A stretch of DNA of 64,000 nucleotides from an uncultured Acidimicrobiaceae bacterium (GTDB lineage Bacteria > Actinomycetota > Acidimicrobiia > Acidimicrobiales > RAAP-2), in NCBI GenBank assembly GCA_903894295.1, contig CAITPI010000010.1, positions 1 through 64,000 on the forward strand, read 5' to 3'. A program made the translations under genes and the position numbers. Under the pieces are notes generated by a model. The model made no database searches and had not been told where the DNA came from. It saw nothing but the letters and a program-made list of their open reading frames with translations. Positions within the stretch are counted from its first letter, which is position 1. Each line of letters opens with the position of its first letter. This document shows, piece by piece, positions 49,747 to 58,705 of the stretch.

Positions 49747-50862
49747 TCAGGCGAACCCGTACTGTTCATGGCGGCCCATCACGGCACACTCGAACATGCC
49801 GTAGCCGACTTTGCCGTCACAGGTGAAGCGGGCGGCGTACTCGGTCAGGGCCCAGTCGAAGTAGGAGTCGTCGATCGGATCGATGACCTGACCCTGGGTG
49901 ACGAGGTCGCCCTGGTACATCCCGTGCTTCCAGTCGGGTTCGAGTCCGTAGCCGGTTCCGAGCAGCAGGGGGAAGGCCAGCAACGGCTCCACTTCGATCT
50001 CGGTGGTCTGTTGCCCGTGGGGCCCGTAGTAGCGGAGTGTCGCCCCCACCACCCGCCGGCCACCGGGGGAAAACCGAAGTTCGTGCTCGGGACGGCCCAG
50101 CCATTCGGGCGGAGCGTCGGAGGCGATGCCGTGGATGCGATGGGCATCCTGCATGATCCGTTCGCCGTTGGGCCGTTCCTGGATAATGGTGATCAGGGAC
50201 TCGTCCTCGAACCGGGCCGGTGCATAGATCCAGAAGAAGCCGGCCGACGTGTCGGTGTCGGTGACCCGGATGCCGGGCGGCTCGGACTCGCCGACCGGCC
50301 GGACGCCCCAACTGCGGTCCCTCGAACCCCACCAGACGTCCGGGGTGAGGTTCACCTCCCGGTTTCCCATGCGCAAGGTACCGGTCCAGCCACCCAGCTG
50401 GGCGAACCGGGTGGAGTCGAAGATCACCCGTGAGAACTGGCGGTCGAAGTGCCGGGACTCGAGATGGGCCTGGGAGAAGGCGTCGTAGGTGGCGTCGAGC
50501 TCGATGCCCCATTCGTTGGGCTCCAGGATGACCCGGACCTTCTCCAGCCCTTTGAGGACCTCGACCCGGATTGGTCCCACCGAGGCGTCCATCCGGTCGG
50601 CGCCGAGCACCCGGGATGAGCGCACCACCCGATGGTCGTCACCCATCTTCACCGAGACAAAGGCGTCGGCCACTCCGAGGTTCGGGTACTGGCCGACGCC
50701 GATCACGCAGAACAACTCGTCATCGGTGCCGTGTACCTCGCCGGTGCCGTGGATGTTGAAGTAGTAGCGGTCGTAGAAGTTGCGGTCCGAGGTGCCGACG
50801 TGGCGCATGGGCTCCGAAATCTGGTGGATCGGATAGTCGTCAAGGGGAGAGAGCACGGGCAT
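49747..50862 (-). CDS. Conserved hypothetical protein, possibly AttH/hydroxyneurosporene-synthase-like fold
   Basis: 371 aa; RNFYDRYYFNIHGTGEVHGTDDELFCVIGVGQYPNLGVADAFVSVK; DVWWGSRDRSWGVRPVGE. Confidence 0.55.
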   Translation of the reverse strand: MPVLSPLDDYPIHQISEPMRHVGTSDRNFYDRYYFNIHGTGEVHGTDDELFCVIGVGQYPNLGVADAFVSVKMGDDHRVVRSSRVLGADRMDASVGPIRVEVLKGLEKVRVILEPNEWGIELDATYDAFSQAHLESRHFDRQFSRVIFDSTRFAQLGGWTGTLRMGNREVNLTPDVWWGSRDRSWGVRPVGESEPPGIRVTDTDTSAGFFWIYAPARFEDESLITIIQERPNGERIMQDAHRIHGIASDAPPEWLGRPEHELRFSPGGRRVVGATLRYYGPHGQQTTEIEVEPLLAFPLLLGTGYGLEPDWKHGMYQGDLVTQGQVIDPIDDSYFDWALTEYAARFTCDGKVGYGMFECAVMGRHEQYGFA

Positions 50863-51031
50863 TCCTCGCTGGTCGGGACTCGTGACATGGAGCGTACCGG
50901 TCTGGGGTCGACCTGTCCCGGGATGAGCCCGGTCCCGGAGGAGGCGGGGCCCGTCTCCGTCCGATGGGCGATGGGGCTAGATTTTGGGCAACCGGCCACG
51001 GCGCCGACAACGAGCGTTCCAGGGAGGGACC

Positions 51032-52489
51032 GTGAAGACTTACGACCGACTGTTCATTGGTGGCGACTGGGTGGCCCCGTCGTCCGGCGACGTCTTCGAG
51101 GTCCATTCGCCGTCCACCGGGGAGTTGGTGGGCCAGACTCCCGAGGCCAAGGAGGCCGACATCGACAAGGCGGTGGCCGCCGCCAAGCTGGCGCTGACCG
51201 AAGGCCCGTGGCCCCGGATGACTCCGGCCGAGCGAGGTGCGGTTCTGGCCAAGGTGTCCGACCTCATCAAGGGCAGCGCCCAGGAACTGGCCGAGCTCAT
51301 CTCGAACGAGATGGGATCCCCGGTCTCGTGGAGCCTGATGGCCCAGGTCTTTGCGCCGACGATGACGCTTGACTACTACGCCGGCCTTGGTTCGACGTTT
51401 GCTTTTGACACCGTGCGCGACGGTCTGCTCGGCCCGGTTCTCATCACCAAGGAACCGGTCGGTGTGGTGGCCGCCATCACGCCCTGGAACGTACCCCTCT
51501 TCCTGGGCTGCTCCAAGCTGGCTCCGGCCCTGCTCTCGGGCAGCACGGTCGTCTACAAGCCGGCCCCGGAGACCCCCCTCGATGCCAACGTCCTCGCCGA
51601 ACTGTTCGCCGAAGCCGGCCTCCCGGCCGGCGTGTTGAACGTGGTTCCGGCCGGCCGCGAGGTGGGCGAGTACCTCGTGAACCATCCCGATGTCGACAAG
51701 GTCTCCTTCACCGGTTCGACCGTCGCCGGGCGCAAGATCGGTGCGGCGTGCGGCGCCAACCTGAAGCGTTGCAGCCTCGAGTTGGGTGGCAAGTCGGCGG
51801 CCATCCTGCTGGACGACATCAACCTGGCCGAGTCGCTGCCGGTCATCATGCCCAATGCCATCATGAACAACGGTGAGGCCTGCATCTCCCTGACCCGCAT
51901 TCTCGCTCCCCGCAGCCGCTACCAGGAAATCTCCGACGCCTTCGTCGAGACGGTGCGGAACATGACGGTCGGCGACGCCCTCGACCCCGCCACTGAAGTC
52001 GGCCCACTGGTGGCCGAGCGTCAGCGGGACCGGGTGGAGGGCTACATCAAGATCGGTCAGGAAGAGGGGGCCCGCCTCGCCGTCGGTGGCGGCCGTCCGG
52101 CCGACCAGTCCACCGGATGGTTTGTCGAGCCCACCGTCTTCGTCGACGTGGAGAACTCGATGCGGATCGCCCAGGAAGAGATCTTCGGCCCGGTGCTCTC
52201 GATCATCCCCTACGACGACGAGGCCGATGCCGTTCGCATCGCCAACGACTCGGAGTACGGGCTGTGCGGTGGGGTCTATGGCGCCGACAACGACCGGGGC
52301 CTGAATGTGGCCCGCCAGATCCGGACCGGCACCTACATGGTGAACTCGAGCATTCCGATCGACTTCTCCTCGCCGTTCGGTGGCTACAAGGCCTCGGGCG
52401 TGGGCCGGGAGTTCGGTGAAGACGGCCTCGAACTCTTCCTCGAGAAGAAGACCATCAACCTGCCGGCCGGCTACTACCCCGAGGTCTGA
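51032..52489 (+). CDS. Aldehyde dehydrogenase family protein
   Basis: FIGGDWVAPSSGDVFEV; ITPWNVPLFLGCSKLAPALLSGSTVVYKPAPETP; DKVSFTGSTVAGRKIG; LELGGKSAAILLDD; NNGEACISLTRIL; EEIFGPVLSII. Confidence 0.95.
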   Translation: MKTYDRLFIGGDWVAPSSGDVFEVHSPSTGELVGQTPEAKEADIDKAVAAAKLALTEGPWPRMTPAERGAVLAKVSDLIKGSAQELAELISNEMGSPVSWSLMAQVFAPTMTLDYYAGLGSTFAFDTVRDGLLGPVLITKEPVGVVAAITPWNVPLFLGCSKLAPALLSGSTVVYKPAPETPLDANVLAELFAEAGLPAGVLNVVPAGREVGEYLVNHPDVDKVSFTGSTVAGRKIGAACGANLKRCSLELGGKSAAILLDDINLAESLPVIMPNAIMNNGEACISLTRILAPRSRYQEISDAFVETVRNMTVGDALDPATEVGPLVAERQRDRVEGYIKIGQEEGARLAVGGGRPADQSTGWFVEPTVFVDVENSMRIAQEEIFGPVLSIIPYDDEADAVRIANDSEYGLCGGVYGADNDRGLNVARQIRTGTYMVNSSIPIDFSSPFGGYKASGVGREFGEDGLELFLEKKTINLPAGYYPEV

Positions 52490-52764
52490 CCCGAACGTCG
52501 ACTCCGGGCCGGAGGACCTTCCTGCCAGAGACGACCCTGGTCCCTCGAAGGCATCCGGTCGCAGAGTTCCGACGCCCGTTCCACCCGCCGGGACGCCCGT
52601 TCTGTCCCTGACGGGTCGATGAACCGGTCCGAATCGACGGTCCCGTCCGACCGCGGAGCGTGGTCAGGACCGCATTCCGGAGTTTCGAATCTCCGAGGGG
52701 TCTGGCAACATGGGAGTCCTCCAGTGGGCTGATCGCCAGCCCGCGGTGGCGGTGGGGCGGAGGC

Positions 52765-54984
52765 ATGGTCGGTGATTCGGGTGGTGCGGTGAGCGGATTG
52801 GTCACACAGGGTGACGGCCTGTCCCGCCATGAGCGCGCCCGGCAGCGGCCCCGGACTCTCGGCCGGAAAGTCGTTCTGGGCTACATCCCCTCGCTGGATG
52901 GGGTTCGGGCGCTCGCCTTGGCGGCGGTCCTCCTCTACCACGGCGCCGCTCCGCTTTCTTCCGGAGGATTCCTCGGCGTTGACGTCTTCTTCGTCCTGTC
53001 CGGCTTCCTCATCACCTCGCTGTTGCTGGAGGAGTGGGCCGAAACACTGACGATCCGGCTGGGCCGGTTCTGGGCCGGCCGGGCTCGCCGCCTGCTGCCG
53101 GCGCTCGTCGTGATGGTGGCCGTCGTGGTCCTCTGCGCCCACGTGGTGGACCCTTCCCTCGGGGGCTCGGCCCTCCGGTTCGACGGACTGGCCGCCCTCT
53201 TCTACGTGGCCAACTGGCACGCCATCTTCGGAGCTTCGAACTACTTCGGCCAGAGCGCCCCGGGATCGCCGTTGGTCCACCTGTGGACCCTCGCCGTCGA
53301 AGAGCAGTTCTACCTGGTCTGGCCACCGGTGGTTTTGGTCCTGTTGCATCTGGGCCGGCGTTTCACCCCGGCCCGTCGACTGCTGCCGGTCATGGCGGTG
53401 GCTTCCTTCGGGGTCATCGCCTCGGCGGTCGAGATGCAGTGGGGGTATGCCCGGGGTTGGAGTGTCACCCGTCTCTATGAAGGGACCGATACCCGGGCCC
53501 AGGACGTGTTGATGGGCGCGGTGTTGGCCTGTGGGCTGGCCTGGTGGGCCGAACGGCGACGGTCGCTGGAAGCCCCGCTCTATGTGGCCCGGACCTCGAG
53601 GGGTGCCTCGGCATCAACCTGGCAGTTGGAAACGTGGCAACCGTTGGCCGGATCGCCGGTGTTCCGGTCAATCCGGCGCCAGCCCCCCCAAAGGGTTGTC
53701 GCCTGGGAGGTCGAGTCGACCGGGATCCGCCGGTGCCTCCAGGTGACGGGCATCCTGGCGCTCGCAACCCTGGTGGTCGCCGTGGTGACGTGCCGCGGGC
53801 TCGGTCCCTGGTTCTTCCGCGGTGGCGGACTCCTGGTGGCGGCCGCTTCGGCGCTGTTGCTGCTGGTGCTGGTGACGACCCAGGACGGTGTGGTGGCAAG
53901 GACCCTGGCGTTGGCTCCCCTCCGTTTTCTGGGCCGGATCAGCTACGGCGCCTACCTCTGGCATCTGCCGGTCTATGTGGCCCTCAGCCCGTCCCGGGTG
54001 CCGGCTTCCCCCATGGCCCTGCTCGTTCTGCGTTTGGTCGTCACGCTGGCCATCGCCACCGCCTCCTATTTCGTCGTCGAACTGCCGATCCGCCAGCGGC
54101 GGTTTGCCCTCTGGCGCCATGCCGGCGGCATGGTGGCGACCGGCGCCGCCGTGGTCGCCGCGGCGGCACTGGTCCTTGTGGCGACCGGCCCCATCGAAGC
54201 CAGTGCGACGCCGGTTGCCGTCCATCCGGCCACAAAGACCCTCGCCGACACGAGGCCACCGATACGGGTCATGGTGGTTGGCGACTCGGTGGCCTACCGG
54301 TTGGCGCAGGCGTTGCAGGCAGCGGAGAAGGTCCATCCGACCGACATCGTGGTCGACAACGCAGCCATCGTCGGCTGTGGCGTCATCCGGTCGGAAGCGG
54401 TGGAACAGGCCGGTTTCATCGGGCACCCCACGGCGGCCTGCAGCGCCGGCACACCGCACCCGAAGCAGTGGCCGGCTCTCTGGCGCCACGATCTGGCCGG
54501 TTTCCACCCTGACCTCGTTGTTCTGCTGGCCGGTCGGTGGGAGGTCAGCAACCTGCTCATCGGAGGCACGTGGCAGCACATCGGCCAGCCCGGCTTCGAT
54601 GCGCTGCTGAAGGCCTCCCTCGAACAGGCCGTCCTCACGGCCTCCTCGGGTGGTGCGACCGTGGCCCTGATGACGGCGGCTTGCTACCACCCGGCAGCCG
54701 ATCTTGGCGGGGCGTCCTGGCCCGAGGATTCCGCCTCCCGGATTTCCCAGTACGACGCCATGCTGCGGACGGTGGCGACGGAGTATCCGGCCAGGACGAT
54801 CGTGGACGATTTTGGTGGCCTGGTCTGTCCGGGTGGGCACTATGCCGCATCGGTGGACGGGGTGGCCCTCCGTTCCGCCGATGGCATCCATCTCAACCCG
54901 ACCGCCGCGGTCGGGCAGTGGTTCTTTGCCGATCTGTGGCCACCACTGGCGAGTCGTGTCCGGCCCGCTGATCCCGCCTGGTGA
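52765..54984 (+). CDS. OatA-like acyltransferase (AT3 membrane domain plus SGNH hydrolase domain)
   Basis: GYIPSLDGVRALALAAVLLYHGAAPLSSGGFLGVDVFFVLSGFLITSLLLEEW; C-terminal IRVMVVGDSVAYRLAQAL and SADGIHLNPTAAVGQWF. Confidence 0.9.
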   Translation: MVGDSGGAVSGLVTQGDGLSRHERARQRPRTLGRKVVLGYIPSLDGVRALALAAVLLYHGAAPLSSGGFLGVDVFFVLSGFLITSLLLEEWAETLTIRLGRFWAGRARRLLPALVVMVAVVVLCAHVVDPSLGGSALRFDGLAALFYVANWHAIFGASNYFGQSAPGSPLVHLWTLAVEEQFYLVWPPVVLVLLHLGRRFTPARRLLPVMAVASFGVIASAVEMQWGYARGWSVTRLYEGTDTRAQDVLMGAVLACGLAWWAERRRSLEAPLYVARTSRGASASTWQLETWQPLAGSPVFRSIRRQPPQRVVAWEVESTGIRRCLQVTGILALATLVVAVVTCRGLGPWFFRGGGLLVAAASALLLLVLVTTQDGVVARTLALAPLRFLGRISYGAYLWHLPVYVALSPSRVPASPMALLVLRLVVTLAIATASYFVVELPIRQRRFALWRHAGGMVATGAAVVAAAALVLVATGPIEASATPVAVHPATKTLADTRPPIRVMVVGDSVAYRLAQALQAAEKVHPTDIVVDNAAIVGCGVIRSEAVEQAGFIGHPTAACSAGTPHPKQWPALWRHDLAGFHPDLVVLLAGRWEVSNLLIGGTWQHIGQPGFDALLKASLEQAVLTASSGGATVALMTAACYHPAADLGGASWPEDSASRISQYDAMLRTVATEYPARTIVDDFGGLVCPGGHYAASVDGVALRSADGIHLNPTAAVGQWFFADLWPPLASRVRPADPAW

Positions 54985-54999
54985 CCGGCGGGACCGCAC

Positions 55000-55524
55000 T
55001 CAGGGCCGTGACGTCGTCGTCGATCCTCCGGCCAGAGCCCCGCTCCGGTCGGACGTGGAAGGTGGCGAGGTGATGACCGGCGAGGTGATGACCGGCGACG
55101 TGTTGGACGGCTGGAATGGCGCTCCGAGGGGGCCGGAGACGGTTTCGGCACACTGGGCCTGAAGGGCCGGGACCAGCAGCGATTCGGCGACCCGGTTGGA
55201 CTCGGACACGGTGGTCATGAGGGCCTGGTAGGTCCCGTCGTGGAACGCCGCCTCCGACGCGATGGGCAGGGCCGCCCGCAGTTGGCGGTAGGCCTCTTGT
55301 TGCAGTTGGGCCCGGGTGGCCGGATCGGAGGTGTGCTCGCTGGTCTGCAGGGCGGCGATCGACTTGTCGATGTGGCCACAGGCCTGTTGGGCCTCACCCA
55401 GGCCGGTTTTGCCACACGCCGAAAGGCCAAGGGCCGAAGCCACAAGAACCGAAGTGAGAACGACGAGTGTTCCTGCCGGCTTGATCGTGTGTCGGGCGAA
55501 GATGCGCCGGGTGCCGGTCAACAC
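55000..55524 (-). CDS. Hypothetical lipoprotein
   Basis: VLTGTRRIFARHTIKPAGTLVVLTSVLVASALGLSACGKTG: signal with LSAC lipobox; Thr/Ser/Pro-rich tail. Confidence 0.6.
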   Translation of the reverse strand: MLTGTRRIFARHTIKPAGTLVVLTSVLVASALGLSACGKTGLGEAQQACGHIDKSIAALQTSEHTSDPATRAQLQQEAYRQLRAALPIASEAAFHDGTYQALMTTVSESNRVAESLLVPALQAQCAETVSGPLGAPFQPSNTSPVITSPVITSPPSTSDRSGALAGGSTTTSRP

Positions 55525-55526
55525 GT

Positions 55527-56084
55527 TCAGGCCAGCCACCGGTCGGACGAGTCGAGAAGGAAGCGGCTGACCGCCAGACACCGGTCGAAAACCTCGCACA
55601 TCATCTCTTCACCCACCAGGATCCGGGTCAGGCTGACCGGTGTGCGGGCCAAGATGCTGAGTCGACGTTCGGCGGCATCGGTGGCCGAGGCGTAGGAGTC
55701 GATGGCCGAGACTTCAAGGGGAAGTTCGATGCCGCCGACTCCGGCGAGATCGATGGCCAGCCGGAGCAGGTCCGGACCCTGGGGCAACGGGGGCAGCGCC
55801 CACGTGAAGGTCAGGGGGAAGTGGTAGTCGTCGGCCGGCTCCTCATGGTCGGCGAGGGCAAAGACGGCATCTTCGAAGGCCAGCAACGTCCGGGGATCAA
55901 CCTCCAGGGCGAGGTGGAGGTCGAGCGGTCCGCCACACCCTTCTTCGGGGTGCAACTCGACTTCCCACAGCTGCCGGAGCGAGTAGGTCTCGACGAAGTG
56001 CCTCTCGTCGTGGACGTGGAAGCCGTGGTCCACGGAATGGTCCTTCAGATCGGCTACGTAACCGGCGACATCGATGACAGCCAC
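55527..56084 (-). CDS. Hypothetical protein
   Basis: VAVIDVAGYVADLKDHSVDHGFHVHDERHFVETYSLRQLWEVELHPEEGCGGPLDLHLALEVDPRTLLAFEDAVF; coherent 185-aa protein from a GTG start. Confidence 0.6.
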   Translation of the reverse strand: MAVIDVAGYVADLKDHSVDHGFHVHDERHFVETYSLRQLWEVELHPEEGCGGPLDLHLALEVDPRTLLAFEDAVFALADHEEPADDYHFPLTFTWALPPLPQGPDLLRLAIDLAGVGGIELPLEVSAIDSYASATDAAERRLSILARTPVSLTRILVGEEMMCEVFDRCLAVSRFLLDSSDRWLA

Positions 56085-56155
56085 AGTGAAATCCAGCCTA
56101 CTGCCCGGCTTTGGCCGTCGTTTCCCGGGCCGGACCCGGCCGGTAGGGTCGGGGC

Positions 56156-56908
56156 GTGGATGATCAAGAACTCGTGGAGGTCCTGAAGGAAGCGGCCCGG
56201 GCGGTCGGCGTGGCGCTGGCCGACCTGGAGGACTGGGGTCTGGCCGGCACGGCCAAGGTGAGCCAGTACCGGTCCGACCTGGTGGCCGACGAAGCCGCAC
56301 TGGCTGTCCTGCACGGGGCCGGACTCGGCGTTCTGTCCGAGGAGTCGGGCCTGACCCATGGTGACCGGGAGATCATCGTGGCCCTCGATCCCGTGGACGG
56401 TTCGACGAACGCCGCCCGGGGGATTCCGTGGTTCGCCACCAGCCTTGGTGCCGTCGACCCTCAGGGACTCCGGGCTGCCGTCGTGGTCAACCAGGCGTCC
56501 GGAGTCACCTATGACGCGTACCGGGGCGGCGGCGCCCGTCGCAATGGGCAGGCCATCAAGGCCTCCGGATGTCAGACAATGTCCGAGGCGATTGTGGTGT
56601 TCTCCGGCTATCCGCCCGAGCGGTTCGGCTGGAACCAGTATCGAAGTTTCGGGGCCGCGGCCCTGGACCTCTGTGCGGTGGCCGAAGGAATGGTGGACGG
56701 TTTCTCCACCATCGGGGGATCGCAGCTTGGATGCTGGGACTACCTCGGAGCCATGCTGGTCTGTCAGGAAGCGGGCGCCGTGGTCGACGAGATTCAGGGC
56801 CTTGACCTTGTCACCTTGAACCATGACGACCGGCGGCAGCCGGTGGCGGCGGCAACCTCTGGACTGTTGGTCCACCTTCGCTCGGAAGTGGTCGCCACCG
56901 GGCACTAG
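56156..56908 (+). CDS. Inositol monophosphatase family protein
   Basis: YRSDLVADEAAL; GVLSEESGL; IIVALDPVDGSTNAARGIPWFATSLG; GCWDYLGAMLVCQEAGAVV. GTG start. Confidence 0.92.
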   Translation: MDDQELVEVLKEAARAVGVALADLEDWGLAGTAKVSQYRSDLVADEAALAVLHGAGLGVLSEESGLTHGDREIIVALDPVDGSTNAARGIPWFATSLGAVDPQGLRAAVVVNQASGVTYDAYRGGGARRNGQAIKASGCQTMSEAIVVFSGYPPERFGWNQYRSFGAAALDLCAVAEGMVDGFSTIGGSQLGCWDYLGAMLVCQEAGAVVDEIQGLDLVTLNHDDRRQPVAAATSGLLVHLRSEVVATGH

Positions 56909-56921
56909 CCTTGCCGGTTCC

Positions 56922-56995
56922 GGGCGTTTAGCTCAGTTGGTTAGAGCAGCTGCCTTACAAGCAGCAGGCCATCGGTTCGAGTCCGATAGCGCCCA
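56922..56995 (+). tRNA. tRNA-Val(TAC), CCA not encoded
   Basis: GGGCGTT/AGCGCCC acceptor, D-arm GCTCAGTTGGTTAGAGC, anticodon loop CTTACAA in CTGC/GCAG stem, T-loop TTCGAGT. Confidence 0.95.
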
Positions 56996-57195
56996 CTTGT
57001 CCAGGGCGGGGGTGGGGAGGACCTGCCCTGACGATCGTTTAGGGCTGTGTGCGAATCAGCCGGGTTTCGGACCCTTGGCGTAGGAGCAAGGGCGTGTCGA
57101 AAGGTTCGGGCGTCCATCGGCGCACGGTGAACCCGGGGAAGAACGAAGACTGTCTCGACGAATCGCCCAGCGGTGCAGAGACCACCATGGAACGC

Positions 57196-57227
57196 AAAAG
57201 GGACGGCACGCTTGTGCCGTCCCTTTT
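57196..57227 (-). terminator. Intrinsic, potentially bidirectional terminator
   Basis: AAAAGGGACGGCAC-GCTT-GTGCCGTCCCTTTT: perfect 14-bp stem, 4-nt loop, flanking A/T tracts; downstream of the minus-strand Gly/Ser gene ending at 57260. Confidence 0.85.
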
Positions 57228-57259
57228 GGTGTTCTCCATCAAACCGACGAACCGGTGAA

Positions 57260-58294
57260 TCAGTGACAGTCGGTATCTCCAGGGCCGGACCCGTGGCTAT
57301 CGCCACCGATTGCTCCTGAGCCCGAATGGAAGCTGGCATGTCCGTTCCCGTGACCATCGCCATCCTGGTCTCCGCCACAGGAACCGCCACCATCACCGGA
57401 TCCACCACCTTCGTGGCCACCCCCGGACCAACCACCCGAACCACCCGAGCCGCCCGAACCGCCCGAACCACCGGAACCGCCCGAACCACCGGAACTGCCC
57501 GAACCACCGGAACCGCCCGAACCACCGGAACTGCCCGAACCACCGGAACCGCCCGAACCGCCGGAACTGCCCGAACTGCCCGAACCACCCGAGCCACCGG
57601 AACTGCTGGAACCACCGGAGCTGCTGGAACCGCCCGAACCGCCCGAACTGCCCGAACCACCGGAACTGCCCGAACCACCCGAGCCACCCGAGCCACCGGA
57701 ACTGCTGGAACTGCCCGAACCACCCGAGCCACCCGAGCCACCGGAACTGCTGGAACCACCGGAACCGCCCGAACCACCCGAACCACCGGAACTGCCCGAA
57801 CCACCCGAGCCACCCGAGCCACCGGAACTGCTGGAACCGCCGGAACCGCCCGAACCACCCGAACCACCGGAACTGCCCGAACCACCCGAGCCACCCGAGC
57901 CACCGGAACTGCTGGAACCACCGGAACCGCCCGAACCCGAGTGCCCAGGCGTTCCGGTGCCCTGCTGGCCGTTGTCGTCGGAGTCAGCCCTGAGGGGATC
58001 GATGGTCGAGCGAGTGACGTGTGATGCGGCCCCGCCATTGGAACTGGAAGTGGATCCGGCCTTGCTGTCGCCAACGAGCTGGGAGTGGCCAATCGAGTAC
58101 GTCGGGCTTGCCAGGGGGCAACGGGAACTCAGGGAGTGGGCCGTTGAGTGGATGCCATAGGCCGAAGGGCACGCCGTGAACGGCAACCCGGTGGCTCCAT
58201 TGTTGTCAGTTCCAGCTGACTGAATACCGAGGTAACTGGCCAAAAGTGCAGCGGTTCCCACGGCAACGAGTTCGGCCTTGCGACGATTTTTCAC
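57260..58294 (-). CDS. Gly/Ser-rich repetitive secreted or cell-surface protein
   Basis: N-terminal VKNRRKAELVAVGTAALLASYLGIQSAG then long GGSGGSGSSGGS tract and a His/Asp/Gly-rich Cys-containing tail. GTG start near 58294; track start 59119 overlaps the SNF2 gene. Confidence 0.7.
   Translation of the reverse strand: MKNRRKAELVAVGTAALLASYLGIQSAGTDNNGATGLPFTACPSAYGIHSTAHSLSSRCPLASPTYSIGHSQLVGDSKAGSTSSSNGGAASHVTRSTIDPLRADSDDNGQQGTGTPGHSGSGGSGGSSSSGGSGGSGGSGSSGGSGGSGGSGGSSSSGGSGGSGGSGSSGGSGGSGGSGGSSSSGGSGGSGGSGSSSSSGGSGGSGGSGSSGGSGSSGGSGGSSSSGGSSSSGGSGGSGSSGSSGGSGGSGGSGSSGGSGGSGGSGSSGGSGGSGGSGGSGGSGGSGGWSGGGHEGGGSGDGGGSCGGDQDGDGHGNGHASFHSGSGAIGGDSHGSGPGDTDCH
57430..57945 (-). repeat. Low-complexity Gly/Ser-coding tandem repeat
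   Basis: Degenerate 9-nt-type units (CCACCGGAA / CCGCCCGAA / CTGCTGGAA) on the plus strand encoding GGS/SSG on the minus strand. Confidence 0.9.
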
Positions 58295-58705
58295 AGTGAC
58301 CCCCCAAGAGATCGAAATTGTTATCAGTGATTTATGTTGCCAAGGTCCGGTCGCCTTTCGCAAGGTTTTTTGAGAACTCTTCTCTTGGAACCTGTCCGGA
58401 AGCCTCGTTTCGCCGGTGGGCACCACCTGTGTGGCGGGTCGGGCCGACGACGGGAGCGGGTCACGGCGTTCCACCGCCGACTCCGGCATTCGCCCGCCTT
58501 CCTCGCAAATCCGAACATTCCGGGACGCTTCGCACCCATGCGTTGGAGGGAGGTGGCACGGAGTCACCGAACCGGACGGGCCGCACCGTTGGGGCAAGGA
58601 AACGACCCAGACCCGAGGTGGGTCCGTGTTCTCCGGTTGGCCCACTGCACGCTGGCCGGTAGCGTGGGAACCTGCGATGGCACGGCATAAAGGAGGCCCC
58701 GACCC

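Noticed and set aside
57430-57945. Possible CRISPR-like repeat array
   Set aside because: Units are short contiguous degenerate 9-mers with no spacers; they encode Gly/Ser and have no cas genes nearby.
57326-58024. Plus-strand Thr/Arg- and Asn/His-rich repeat ORFs (also 57310..57993 and minus 56941..58092)
   Set aside because: Open only because the Gly/Ser-coding DNA repeat lacks stops in any frame; no signal peptide or non-repeat domain.
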